Shown piece after piece: positions 1 through 7,485 of a DNA stretch of 10,303 nt; within the stretch, counting starts at the first letter, position 1; each line of letters begins with the position of its first letter. The position numbers were made by a program, and so were the translations under genes. The stretch is from assembly GCA_015661985.1 (NCBI GenBank), contig DQVB01000070.1, forward strand, positions 1 to 10,303, read 5' to 3'. The notes beneath the pieces are model-generated. The model had not been told where the DNA came from and did no database searches. It saw only the letters and a program-made list of their open reading frames with translations. This DNA is from Planctomycetota bacterium. Its GTDB lineage: Bacteria; Planctomycetota; Planctomycetia; Pirellulales; Thermoguttaceae.

Positions 1-1244
1 GCCTCGACGAGCGTTTGCCACGAGTCGCCGGTGGCGGTGTAGCGCCATGCGGCCGACCCCCCGGGCCGCAAGCGGACCCGGGCCACGGCCCCCCCGCCCA
101 CGAACACCCAGGGACTGGCGAAGCGCCACCGCACCCGGGCGGGCCGCCGCGGGTCGGCCGGCCGGATGCGCGCGCTGGCCGTCTCCAGCCGGACGTTGTC
201 CCACGCCTCGGCCCCGCGCCGTGCCAGTGAATGGGCCAGGTCGGGTCGATAGCGCAGTTTGGCGTTGCGCAGGTTGTCGTAAGCCGTGGGGCCCCAGCGG
301 GCCAGGCTGCCCAGCCCGTCGCGCATCGGCTGGCCAGGCCCCGGGACCTGGCCGGCCGAATACTCCTTCCCGATATGGTCCCAGCGCAGCTCGATCGACT
401 CGCCGGGCCGTAGCGTAAGCTCCATGGTGTGTTTGGTGCTCATGCCGAAGTCCCCGCGCCGCGGACCCTCGTGTGAATAGAGCGACGCCGAGAATTCGTC
501 GGTCTTCCGGCTCTCGGGCCTGAGGATCCCGTACGTGTGGGTCCGTTTGATCAGGTCATGGTCGCGCACCACATCGGCGCAGGAAGCGATGGTGCGGTTG
601 TCCCGCTTCAGGCAAATCACGTGCTCGTCGCTGTCCATCAAGTGGAAGGCGCCGTCGTAGAACACTTCGCAGACCACATGTCCGACCGGATAGCCGCGGC
701 GGGTGCGCAAGCCAGCTGCCTTCCACAGGTCGTTGATCACGTGGGCTTCATTGCCGCAGAGGGTGTAGCCGTAAACGTTGAGCACCTTGACCGCGTCGTT
801 GCATTCGGCGTCCCACGTGCAGGCGTGGAAACGGCGGCGCCGCTGCTGTTCCCAGATGGCCCGGGCTCGCTCGGCCGGGGTGTCGTAGCGCTGGACGACC
901 TCAGAAACGATCTCCTCCAAACAGAACCACTTCCGCTTCCCGTTGACAACGATCCGTGGGTTGTGCACGTCCGTGGTCCCCACGTTCTCGATGAGCACCG
1001 ACCGGTTGGGCTGCCAACCCTGCTCGAAGGCTCCGTACCCGATCGGCATCCGCGTCATGGTCCCGTCCACCGTGCCGCGGAACTGGATCCGATACTCGTG
1101 GGGACTGCTCTGGACAGACTCCGTATGTTGGCAGGGTTTGTCAGTAGGCAGGTCCTGGTAAGCCTTCTTGGGTTGGCCGATGACGGCGCCTCGAGCCGGC
1201 CAAACCACGACGAAACAGACGGCAAGGACAGGGGCAATGCGCAT
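1..1244 (-). CDS. Exported transglutaminase-like protein, 3' part missing
   Basis: This minus-strand frame is open from residue 1 to the window edge (414 residues visible, no stop), so the gene is truncated by the window. The N-terminus MRIAPVLAVCFVVVWPARGA looks like a signal peptide, implying export. The middle fits the transglutaminase-like cysteine-protease fold: Cys163 in a LCGNEAHVINDLWKAAGL block, His189 in GHVVCEV, and Asp204 in FHLMDSD form a plausible Cys-His-Asp triad in the usual order and spacing. After about residue 270 the chain looks beta-rich and has no family I recognise. Substrate and reaction (protease, amidase or cross-linking) cannot be told. The start at 1244 is chosen because it puts the hydrophobic segment next to the N-terminus and has GAGG about 8 bases upstream. 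In-frame ATGs at 1271 and 1286 would add 9 or 14 residues. The PH-like gene ends 82 bases upstream on the same strand, so co-transcription is possible. Fold is fairly sure; role unknown. Confidence 0.82.
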   Translation of the reverse strand, partial: MRIAPVLAVCFVVVWPARGAVIGQPKKAYQDLPTDKPCQHTESVQSSPHEYRIQFRGTVDGTMTRMPIGYGAFEQGWQPNRSVLIENVGTTDVHNPRIVVNGKRKWFCLEEIVSEVVQRYDTPAERARAIWEQQRRRRFHACTWDAECNDAVKVLNVYGYTLCGNEAHVINDLWKAAGLRTRRGYPVGHVVCEVFYDGAFHLMDSDEHVICLKRDNRTIASCADVVRDHDLIKRTHTYGILRPESRKTDEFSASLYSHEGPRRGDFGMSTKHTMELTLRPGESIELRWDHIGKEYSAGQVPGPGQPMRDGLGSLARWGPTAYDNLRNAKLRYRPDLAHSLARRGAEAWDNVRLETASARIRPADPRRPARVRWRFASPWVFVGGGAVARVRLRPGGSAAWRYTATGDSWQTLVE

Positions 1245-1326
1245 GGCATGGACCTCGTTGTGCGGAAACATCCGGAGCCTCAGCATGGTGTCAGCCACAC
1301 CCTGACCTGCCGTTTGGCTGTGGCGG

Positions 1327-1884
1327 TCATTTCGGTTTGGCGAACTGGCCCAGTTTCCGGCGTTCGGCCGGGTTTTGCAAGCACCGGCGGACCAGTTCGG
1401 CCACTTCGCCGGGCGACCATTGCCACTGTTCGTGGTGCAACAGCACGGGGTTGAAGAAGTCGATCGATCCGAGAAGGGCTTCCAGTTCAGCGCGGTAGGA
1501 TTCCGCCTCTTTGGGCCCGCACGGATGGGGGGCGATCGATTTCAGCTCCAGCAGCAGCCCTTCGTGGTCCCCTTCCAGGTCGTGCCACCAGACCAGCTTG
1601 GCATCTTCGATGTGCTGCCAAGGGATGAGCCGGTAGCCCAGGAACCGGTATTCGCTGCACCAGATGCCGTGCCGGTCGATGGCCAGCCCGATGCGGAAGT
1701 GCCACCACCCCAAGCTTCCGGCGGCGATGGCCACCAGGCTCAACCCGCTGAACAGCAGCCGGGCCCAGAGGGGGACGTTGTCCATGAGCCAGGAGAAGGC
1801 GAGGAAGAAAACGCCACCGGCGACAAAGACGACGAAGACCGTCGCCCGCTGGCGCACCACGATCGTGCGACCTTGCTGATCCAC
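1327..1884 (-). CDS. Two-helix membrane protein with PH-like C-terminal half
   Basis: A 185-residue protein if started at the GTG at 1884. Residues about 12-33 (TVFVVFVAGGVFFLAFSWLM) and 37-60 are two adjacent hydrophobic helices. The rest is soluble and resembles bacterial PH-like domains: an IGLAIDRHGIWCSEYRFLG beta hairpin, then LIPWQHIEDAKLVWW, a pattern common in small membrane-anchored PH-like proteins. The C-terminus has a helical stretch with SPGEVAELVRRCLQNP. No catalytic motif is visible, and I give no function beyond membrane attachment. The start is uncertain. GTG 1884 has GGAG six bases upstream. An ATG at 2001 and another start at 2169 keep the frame open, but their extra residues (Arg/Pro/Gly-rich) look like translated spacer and have no good ribosome binding site. 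It sits between the haem protein and the transglutaminase, all on the minus strand. The gene is likely real; family assignment is tentative. Confidence 0.65.
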   Translation of the reverse strand: MDQQGRTIVVRQRATVFVVFVAGGVFFLAFSWLMDNVPLWARLLFSGLSLVAIAAGSLGWWHFRIGLAIDRHGIWCSEYRFLGYRLIPWQHIEDAKLVWWHDLEGDHEGLLLELKSIAPHPCGPKEAESYRAELEALLGSIDFFNPVLLHHEQWQWSPGEVAELVRRCLQNPAERRKLGQFAKPK

Positions 1885-2217
1885 CCTCAGCTCCCTCGCC
1901 GCAGGCCGACCCCCGTGGCCGGCCCGGCAATGGAACCACGGTCCGGACCAAATAGGGGGCAGCCCGGGAATGGAAGATTCGAACAACCCGACCCGTCCGC
2001 CCATGGTACGTACAACGGCAAGGCATCCACAAGCCGGATTTGCGGCGATCGGCCGCCCCTCGTATCGCGTGCGGGCCCAAACCGCCAATCCGCCGCCGCG
2101 AGGCCGAAGGATCCAGTCCTTGTGCTGCAAACGTTCAACCAAAGGCCGGGCTGCCCGCCTGGTCCGCACGGCCGCCGGCTCCTCGGCGTCTCTGCCCGGC
2201 CGCGCCCGCCCCTCGCC
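1885..2217. other. Spacer between haem protein and PH-like gene
   Basis: About 330 bases with no convincing gene if the downstream start is GTG 1884; part of it would be coding if the ATG at 2001 or the start at 2169 is used. On the minus strand a TTGAAC at about 2131-2136 could be a -35 element, but no good -10 follows at the right distance. I found no terminator with a T-tract after the haem protein stop. Confidence 0.4.
1891..1895 (-). promoter_or_regulatory. Ribosome binding site deciding the GTG 1884 start
   Basis: On the minus strand GGGAG lies six bases before the GTG at 1884. The upstream ATG at 2001 has no comparable purine-rich tract, so this site favours the short form of the PH-like protein. 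In such GC-rich DNA a GGGAG by chance is not rare. Confidence 0.4.
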
Positions 2218-5200
2218 TCAATCCACCGGCCCGGGCCGCACGATGGTCGGGGCGGTCCGGATACGGGGGCGAACGGCCAGCCAATCGACGCCCTGGAATT
2301 CGGGATCCGGCAGTTGGCGCACCTCCTCGGCCCCCCGGTACGGACACATGGTGTCCACCCAGGCAATGAGTCTCCGGAGACTGATCGGATCGACCCGCAC
2401 TTCGTAATGTTCACCGCTGGAGGCCAACTGAATCAGCCGGCTCGCATAAGACAGCCGCGTCATCGGTTCGGGCGTGCGGTACGCTTCCGGATCCCGCTGG
2501 TCGTAGCCCTCGACCATGATCATGTCAGCAATGCCCCAGCCGGGCGGCGGATCGTTGGGCATCTGGTACGGCCGTCCCCACGTGGGCCGCCCGGTCAGGA
2601 GCAGATAGGGTTCGCTGAAGATCAAAAAACCGGGACGGTCGGTCAGGTCGACCACTTCGCGAGCCTCGCCCTCCCCCTGGTGGCACTTGCCGCAGTAGCG
2701 GTCCAAGACCGGCTGGACGAACCGCCCGTAGCTGATCGACTCGTCGCCCCACGGCGGCGGTGTGATCGCCTGGGGGGTCGACAGGGCAATCGCCTGGCCC
2801 GCATATTCCGGCGACCGGCTGTGCAGCGGGTGGCAGCCCAGGCATCCCCGGCGCTCGCCCGGCATCAGGCCGGTAAAGCTGCGCATCGTCTGAAGCGCCC
2901 GGTACTGTCCGTCCAGCAGCTGGAAATGAAGGGCCATGCCCGCCGGGGCGCGGAAGGCGACCGACCCGTCCGGTTCGATAGGGACGGTGCCCAGGATCCT
3001 CTTCACGCCTTCGGACTGCACGGCCGAAACCACCGGCCCGGTAGAGAGGTAGGGACGTTTGTACCAGTAGGTGTACGTCTTGGGTTCGATGTGCAGGATG
3101 CGCAAGAAACGGGCTCGGCCGCGCAGCTGGTCGGGCGCGCCGTAGTAGACGTTGCCGCTGAAGAAGACGCCCTCCTGGGGCTCGAGTCGCTGGGAACGGT
3201 CCGGCCAAGCGACGCGGTCTTCGATCACCGGCGGGCGCCGGCGCGGCTTGACCGGAAGGGCATGGAAGATGTGATTGCTGCCCTCGTAGATCAACTCCCG
3301 GTTGCCATCCACATCCATCAAATAGAGCACGAACTTCCCGTCGCGGCTGGCCGAGACCAGAAAATCCTCTTCGCCCAGCGGGTAAGGGGAATAGTAGGCC
3401 TCGTAGCGGCCGCTGGGGTGATACCGAGACGATTCGATCGGATCGACCGGCCCGTTGCCCGATTCGGGCCAGGCCACGTCGGCAGTGACCTTGGTCAACC
3501 CGTGAGGGAAATCGTAGCCCCCGTCCGGGTCGATGATCCCCACCGAACCGGCAAACCAGTCGTGATGGGCGCTGCCGGTGAACATCACCCGCCGGCTGCC
3601 CGGGATGCTGCGGGCGTCTTTGAGCAGGTCAGGCCATACGCTCTGGTTGCCCCAGAAGACGGCCACTTGCGTTCCGTCCGGGTTCATCGTCCATAGGGCT
3701 TGGGCCCGCCACAAGGGTTTGTCCGTGTATTCCCAGCGCGTGTAAATCACCCGGCCGTCGTCCATCATCGAAGGCAGATAGTCCGGTTCGTTGTTGTACG
3801 AAACCAGGTAGATGTTGCCGCCGTCGCGCCGGCAGCGGGCCAGGACGAAGGCGTTCGTCGGCGGCATGCAGCGCACGTAGGTGTGGCCGCGGGTGGTGGA
3901 AAACAGCAGGTGGTGACCGTCGGGCAGGTAGATAGGATCCAGGTCGTCGTAGGGACCGTCGGTCAATTGCCTGAGGCCCGTGCCGTCCAGGTTCATCTCG
4001 TACAGATGGAAAGACTTCTCGTTGTGCGGCTTGAAGCAGAAAACGACACTGCGGGCGTCGTAGGAGATGTCAAAGCGCCAGAAAGACCCGTGCAGCGGCG
4101 GCCGGGGCATCAACTGCGTGAGCTTGCCCCCAGGGGCCAGCCCCTCCAGCAGAACCAGCTTACCGCCGGGAACGGCCATGTAGCCCAAACGGTGCCGGGT
4201 CTGGTGCCGCCACTCAGAGCCTTGCGGGAAAGGCATATCGACCATCAGCACCCGGTCGAAATCAACCGCCGGGTTCGCGAACATGATCTGCCGCTTGATC
4301 CGCCGTACGGCGAAGTACAGCTCGGGATCCGGCGAGCTCAACGCCCGGGCGCGGGCATCGAGCTCTGCCAAACGGGCCAGGTGCCTGGAGAAATCCACCC
4401 GGCTGCCCCAACGGGTCTCGATGCGAGAGGCCAACTGCCCGGCCCAAACGATCTCCTGGCAGATGCGCTGCGCCGTGGGCTGGCCATCGGCCTGGTGGAG
4501 CCAATCGCGGCGCAGTGTCGCCTCGGCCTCTTCGGCCGACAACCTGCGAGTCGGCGGCGTGTGGGGCTTCACATAGGGCGCCACCGCCTCGGCTCGCTGG
4601 GGCCGAAAAATGATCCGCGGCCCAGCCTCCAGCACGATCCGAACCCACTCCGGCGAAAAACGGCTCTCGTTTCCGGCCGCCCTCAGCGCCTCGAACCGTG
4701 CAGCGATCCCTTCCGCCTCTTTCCACCTCTTCCGAGACGCTGGCGTCTGCTTGGCCCACTGGCTTTCCGTGAGCGGCTTGTATTCCAGCAACAATTCCAT
4801 GAGCCGCCCGACAACACGCAGATGGAACCGATTATCCGGACAGGTCAAGTACTCCTTCAGGCCGGCGCCGGTCCACTCGACAAAATGACGATAGTCCTCC
4901 GGGAAGTCGGCCTGAAGTCGAGCGGCCAGGGCACCGGCCATTTCCGAATCAAGCGGCGTCTGCTTTTCCACCACCACCCGACGGCAAGCGGCTACCGTCT
5001 GGGCGAAATCCTCACCCCGAACGTAAAACCGATCCACCGCCTCGGCCAACTCCTCCAGACGGCGGGCCAGCGACGCCACCCCGCTGCGGTACAGCGATGC
5101 GATCTGCTCGGCACTCAGCGCATCGGCGTAGATCCGCAGGTCATCCAGCCCGCCTTGAAAAAACTCCCCCCGGCCGCTGCTGGAACCAATGAACCCCGGC

Positions 5201-5805
5201 ACCCCGGGATTCACTGCAATCGTGCCGGGCCTTTCCAGGCTGGCCACCTGACGGCCGTCCAAGTAGACGCGCATCCAACGGCCATCGAAGGTGGCCGCAC
5301 AGTGATGCCACGCCCCGTCCAACACTTGGCCCGGGTCGATCTGCGCGTCACACTCGACGTACCCGCCGATGTTCAAACCCAGCGAAAGGATCGTGCCGCC
5401 CAACTGGTATGAAAACAACAGCCGCTCGGCACACTCCTGGCGGAAGATCTCGCGATACCCGGACAGTTCGACCGGGCGCGTCCAGGCCGAAAAGGTGATC
5501 TGCTCCAGCGCGCGGGGCAGGCAATCCAGTCGCACTTGGAGCTGATGCGAACCGGCCAGCTCCAGGGCCCGGCCGTGGACACCGGCAACCCGAGCCGGGT
5601 CCGGCTCGGCCCGCACGCGCAGCTCGGCTTCCCCCGCCGACGGGCTGATCCAGCCCCCTTGGGCCGGTTCGTCGAACGTCCAGTGGGCCACGAGCGGCCG
5701 CTCACCGGTCGCCGCACAGCTTACCGCGCCCGGCCAGGCGGCCAAGGTGAAGCCCAGCAAAACCCAAAGCATGCCCGCGTCGCGACCCGTCCGCTGCCGA
5801 CCCAT
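2218..5805 (-). CDS. Exported LamG-propeller-dihaem protein, hydrazine synthase alpha-like
   Basis: 1195 residues. A signal peptide (hydrophobic LWVLLGFTLAAWPGAVSC, residues 13-30) sends it out of the cytoplasm. Residues about 38-245 form a LamG/concanavalin-like domain (LVAHWTFDE at the start, GLDDLRIYADALSAEQIASLY at the end). A helical linker follows, then from about 520 to 880 a TolB/WD40-like propeller with repeats such as LYEMNLDGTGLRQLTDGPYDDLDPIYLPDGHHLLFS. The C-terminal part has two c-haem motifs, CLGCH (988-992) and CGKCH (1038-1042), and a late GEHYEV (His1133) that could be a distal ligand. Propeller plus two C-terminal haems is the layout of the hydrazine synthase alpha subunit and of a broad planctomycete family related to it. 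The reaction is unknown. No partner subunits lie nearby, so hydrazine synthesis is not implied. Start 5805 is chosen for AGGAG seven bases upstream and the signal peptide; the frame opens 18 codons earlier. It may bind polysaccharide through LamG while passing electrons (inference). Confidence 0.9.
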   Translation of the reverse strand: MGRQRTGRDAGMLWVLLGFTLAAWPGAVSCAATGERPLVAHWTFDEPAQGGWISPSAGEAELRVRAEPDPARVAGVHGRALELAGSHQLQVRLDCLPRALEQITFSAWTRPVELSGYREIFRQECAERLLFSYQLGGTILSLGLNIGGYVECDAQIDPGQVLDGAWHHCAATFDGRWMRVYLDGRQVASLERPGTIAVNPGVPGFIGSSSGRGEFFQGGLDDLRIYADALSAEQIASLYRSGVASLARRLEELAEAVDRFYVRGEDFAQTVAACRRVVVEKQTPLDSEMAGALAARLQADFPEDYRHFVEWTGAGLKEYLTCPDNRFHLRVVGRLMELLLEYKPLTESQWAKQTPASRKRWKEAEGIAARFEALRAAGNESRFSPEWVRIVLEAGPRIIFRPQRAEAVAPYVKPHTPPTRRLSAEEAEATLRRDWLHQADGQPTAQRICQEIVWAGQLASRIETRWGSRVDFSRHLARLAELDARARALSSPDPELYFAVRRIKRQIMFANPAVDFDRVLMVDMPFPQGSEWRHQTRHRLGYMAVPGGKLVLLEGLAPGGKLTQLMPRPPLHGSFWRFDISYDARSVVFCFKPHNEKSFHLYEMNLDGTGLRQLTDGPYDDLDPIYLPDGHHLLFSTTRGHTYVRCMPPTNAFVLARCRRDGGNIYLVSYNNEPDYLPSMMDDGRVIYTRWEYTDKPLWRAQALWTMNPDGTQVAVFWGNQSVWPDLLKDARSIPGSRRVMFTGSAHHDWFAGSVGIIDPDGGYDFPHGLTKVTADVAWPESGNGPVDPIESSRYHPSGRYEAYYSPYPLGEEDFLVSASRDGKFVLYLMDVDGNRELIYEGSNHIFHALPVKPRRRPPVIEDRVAWPDRSQRLEPQEGVFFSGNVYYGAPDQLRGRARFLRILHIEPKTYTYWYKRPYLSTGPVVSAVQSEGVKRILGTVPIEPDGSVAFRAPAGMALHFQLLDGQYRALQTMRSFTGLMPGERRGCLGCHPLHSRSPEYAGQAIALSTPQAITPPPWGDESISYGRFVQPVLDRYCGKCHQGEGEAREVVDLTDRPGFLIFSEPYLLLTGRPTWGRPYQMPNDPPPGWGIADMIMVEGYDQRDPEAYRTPEPMTRLSYASRLIQLASSGEHYEVRVDPISLRRLIAWVDTMCPYRGAEEVRQLPDPEFQGVDWLAVRPRIRTAPTIVRPGPVD

Positions 5806-6183
5806 CGCCACACTCCTCTCGCCGTCGCATCGCAATACCGGCCCCCAGGCCCTGCCCAAAGCACCACCCCGCAGCCATGGTGTTCACTCGGACAGCGCCA
5901 CGTTGTCGCCCTTTCCTCGCGCAAGGGGTCTTTCAATACCTGCACTTGGACACAGGCGGCGCGCACAACCGGCGGCGCGGCTCTCTCGATCCGGGTTTTG
6001 CCACAGCGACAAACGAAACCCGCTGGGCTCGGAGAGCCAAGCTACAAGAGCCGGCGCTGTCCCACCAGCATGCTCGGAAACGTCCCCCGCCGCAACCCCT
6101 CGATGGTCACCCGAGCCGGTCCTTACAAAGGGTCGCGGATCCGGGGGCGGCGCAGGGGCGATAGCCAGGGGGGCGGGATTGTT
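5806..6183. other. Spacer upstream of the haem protein gene
   Basis: 378 bases without a supportable gene. A stem of seven base pairs (5992-5998 with 6016-6022, loop 17) and a five-pair hairpin (6026-6038) occur, but neither is followed by a T-tract on the minus strand, so I do not call a terminator. I looked for -35/-10 pairs for the haem protein gene on the minus strand and found none I would defend. The promoter may use a non-standard sigma factor, or the gene may be read through from the iron-sulfur gene. Confidence 0.4.
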
Positions 6184-6954
6184 CTACGTCCCGGCGGCCA
6201 GCACGCGGCCGCGGATGGAGATGACCACGTTGTCCAACGGCAACTCGGCATGGGCAGCCTCGATCGCCCCTTGGGCGATACGCATCAGACCCGTGCAGCA
6301 TGGCACTTCCATGTGCAGCACGGTCAAGCTGCGGGGGGCGGCGGTGCGCAGGATGGCGGCCAGTTTGTCCACGTAGAACTGGGCGTCATCCAGTTTGGGA
6401 CAGCCGATCACCACGGGACGGCCGTGCAAAAAACGGCGATGGAAATCGGCACAGGCGAAGGGGACGCAGTCGGCCACCAGCAACAGATCAGCCCCTTGCA
6501 AGAACGGGGCTTGAGGGGGGACCAAATGGAGCTGGACGGGCCAGTTCGCCAGGCCCGACGGCTGCTCGTCTCCGGCGGCCTCCTCGGAGGCCCGGGCCGG
6601 TGGAATGTCAGCGGATGGAGCCCGGGAATTGGCCAGCACGTCCAGTCTCAGGTCTCGGGCAGCTGTTCCCGGACAAGTGGGCGTGCCGCTGCTTCCCGCC
6701 ATCACCGCCGCCGAGCCCCGGACGTGTGCCATGGCCGCTTCTTCGTCGAATGGCTCGGCCTCCCGCTCGATGATCGCAATGGCCCCCTGCGGGCAGTGCC
6801 CCAGGCAGGCCCCCAGGCCGTCACAGTAGACATCCGACACCAGTCGGGCCTTGCCCTCGATCACCTGGATCGCCCCCTCGGCACACGCCGGTACGCACAG
6901 GCCACAGCCGTCACATTTTTCTTCGTCGATCTGGACAATCATTCGCTTCGGCAT
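6184..6954 (-). CDS. Ferredoxin-type iron-sulfur protein with Cys-rich C-terminal domain
   Basis: 256 residues, no signal peptide, so cytoplasmic. Residues 5-65 are a two-cluster ferredoxin domain. The first site is complete (Cys14, 17, 20, 24 in CDGCGLCVPAC); the second, CDGLGACLGHCP, has Cys44, 50 and 54 but Leu47 where the second cysteine normally sits. A Pro/Ala/Ser-rich linker (about 80-135) leads to a C-terminal domain with Cys163 (VADCVPFAC), Cys185 (IGCPKLDD) and the pair Cys219-Cys220 (MEVPCCTGL), which may hold a further cluster or metal. This matches a widespread family of anaerobe 4Fe-4S proteins that, as I recall, often lies near hybrid-cluster protein genes; its role is electron transfer, exact partner unknown. 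The start at 6954 has GGTGGAG just upstream; the frame extends 28 codons further with no such site. An FNR-type box lies about 130 bases upstream, suggesting redox control. Family assignment is confident. Confidence 0.88.
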   Translation of the reverse strand: MPKRMIVQIDEEKCDGCGLCVPACAEGAIQVIEGKARLVSDVYCDGLGACLGHCPQGAIAIIEREAEPFDEEAAMAHVRGSAAVMAGSSGTPTCPGTAARDLRLDVLANSRAPSADIPPARASEEAAGDEQPSGLANWPVQLHLVPPQAPFLQGADLLLVADCVPFACADFHRRFLHGRPVVIGCPKLDDAQFYVDKLAAILRTAAPRSLTVLHMEVPCCTGLMRIAQGAIEAAHAELPLDNVVISIRGRVLAAGT

Positions 6955-7049
6955 GGTCCACTCCACCAACTCAGAGGCTCTTTGGCCAGCGTCCCAAGGA
7001 CCTCGGCCGGCCGTGCCGGCTGGCCTGGGTCGCCCCATCCCCTGTGGAA

Positions 7050-7055
7050 AGTATC
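7050..7055 (-). promoter_or_regulatory. Candidate -10 element for the iron-sulfur gene
   Basis: GATACT on the minus strand matches TATAAT at four of six positions. It predicts transcription starting near 7043, giving a leader of about 89 bases. No good -35 hexamer is present at the normal distance; instead an FNR-type box sits there, which is what activator-dependent (class II) promoters look like. Confidence 0.45.
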
Positions 7056-7077
7056 GCGTGCACCCTGCCCCGGGGCC

Positions 7078-7091
7078 TTGATCTCGGTCAA
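7078..7091 (-). promoter_or_regulatory. FNR/CRP-family-type operator upstream of iron-sulfur gene
   Basis: TTGACCGAGATCAA on the minus strand is TTGAC-N4-ATCAA, one mismatch from the TTGAT-N4-ATCAA consensus shared by FNR, ANR and DNR-type regulators. Its centre (between 7084 and 7085) is 41.5 bases upstream of the start predicted from the GATACT element, the exact position for class II activation by this family. The regulator itself is not in the window, so whether the signal is oxygen, NO or another effector is inference. Confidence 0.55.
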
Positions 7092-7234
7092 ATCCCCGCC
7101 GGAAAAGGGTGAGAAAAGAGCAAAACGACCGAGGGAAGCTCTACCCTGGAGCGTCCGTGTCGTCTGCCCCCCCAGGCCGACGCTGGACAGCGGCTGACCA
7201 AGGGCGTTTGCGGCGTTTCGCCCTTCAAACGGGC

Positions 7235-7263
7235 TTGGACCTCCGGCGGGGATTCGTTACATT
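7235..7263 (+). promoter_or_regulatory. Weak candidate promoter for the metallopeptidase gene
   Basis: TTGGAC (7235-7240) and TACATT (7258-7263) are separated by 17 bases. The -10 matches four of six consensus positions and the -35 only three. The predicted start near 7270 would leave a 216-base leader containing several hairpins. The call is modest because the region is GC-rich and TACATT is simply its most AT-rich hexamer. Confidence 0.3.
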
Positions 7264-7271
7264 TGGACACT

Positions 7272-7371
7272 GGTTCGCCTCTTGCGGAAGCGAACCGCGC
7301 GAGGCTCGGTCGCCTCTTGAGCGTGAGGATCGGAAAGGGGGCGAGGCGCCGGCGTCTGAGGCCGCCGGCGC
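7272..7371 (+). other. Hairpin-rich leader with alternative pairings
   Basis: Three stems lie in series: GGTTCGC (7272-7278) with GCGAACC (7290-7296); GAGGC (7301-7305) with GCCTC (7312-7316); GCGCCGGCG (7346-7354) with CGCCGGCGC (7363-7371). The ten bases TCGCCTCTTG occur twice (7275-7284 and 7310-7319), so GAGGC at 7301 could pair with either copy of GCCTC, and GAGGCG at 7343-7348 could also compete. That would allow mutually exclusive folds as in attenuators or RNA switches, but I recognise no known riboswitch class and cannot test for covariation. Confidence 0.3.
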
Positions 7372-7485
7372 AGGAGTGGCGCCGCGGCGATCCGGCTGGA
7401 CCGTTCGATCAATGGCCGGCTCTAGCTACCCAGCGCGGATCGCCGTCGTGGACAGGTTTCCTTGAACTGTTTCGACGGATCGACC

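Noticed and set aside
537..1454. Plus-strand open frame of 305 residues
   Set aside because: It is antisense to the transglutaminase-like gene, which has a signal peptide and catalytic triad. The plus-strand product resembles nothing known.
2173..2188. CGCCG/CGGCG hairpin as terminator of the haem protein gene
   Set aside because: Only five base pairs and no T-tract on the minus strand; common by chance in this composition.
1375..5412. Two very long plus-strand open frames (about 773 and 570 residues)
   Set aside because: They lie opposite the haem protein and PH-like genes, whose minus-strand products show coherent domains. The plus-strand products are Pro/Arg/Gly-rich with no recognisable domain, as expected for frames opened by high GC content.
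2218..5805. Evidence for anammox metabolism
   Set aside because: Only an alpha-like chain is present, it is fused to LamG, and related proteins are widespread in planctomycetes that do not perform anammox.
5536..7197. Plus-strand open frame of 553 residues
   Set aside because: It covers the iron-sulfur gene and a spacer on the opposite strand. The product is low-complexity Arg/Pro/Gly with no domain.
7272..7316. A tRNA, suggested by a GGTTCG stem
   Set aside because: No acceptor stem, anticodon arm or CCA-like end can be arranged around it.
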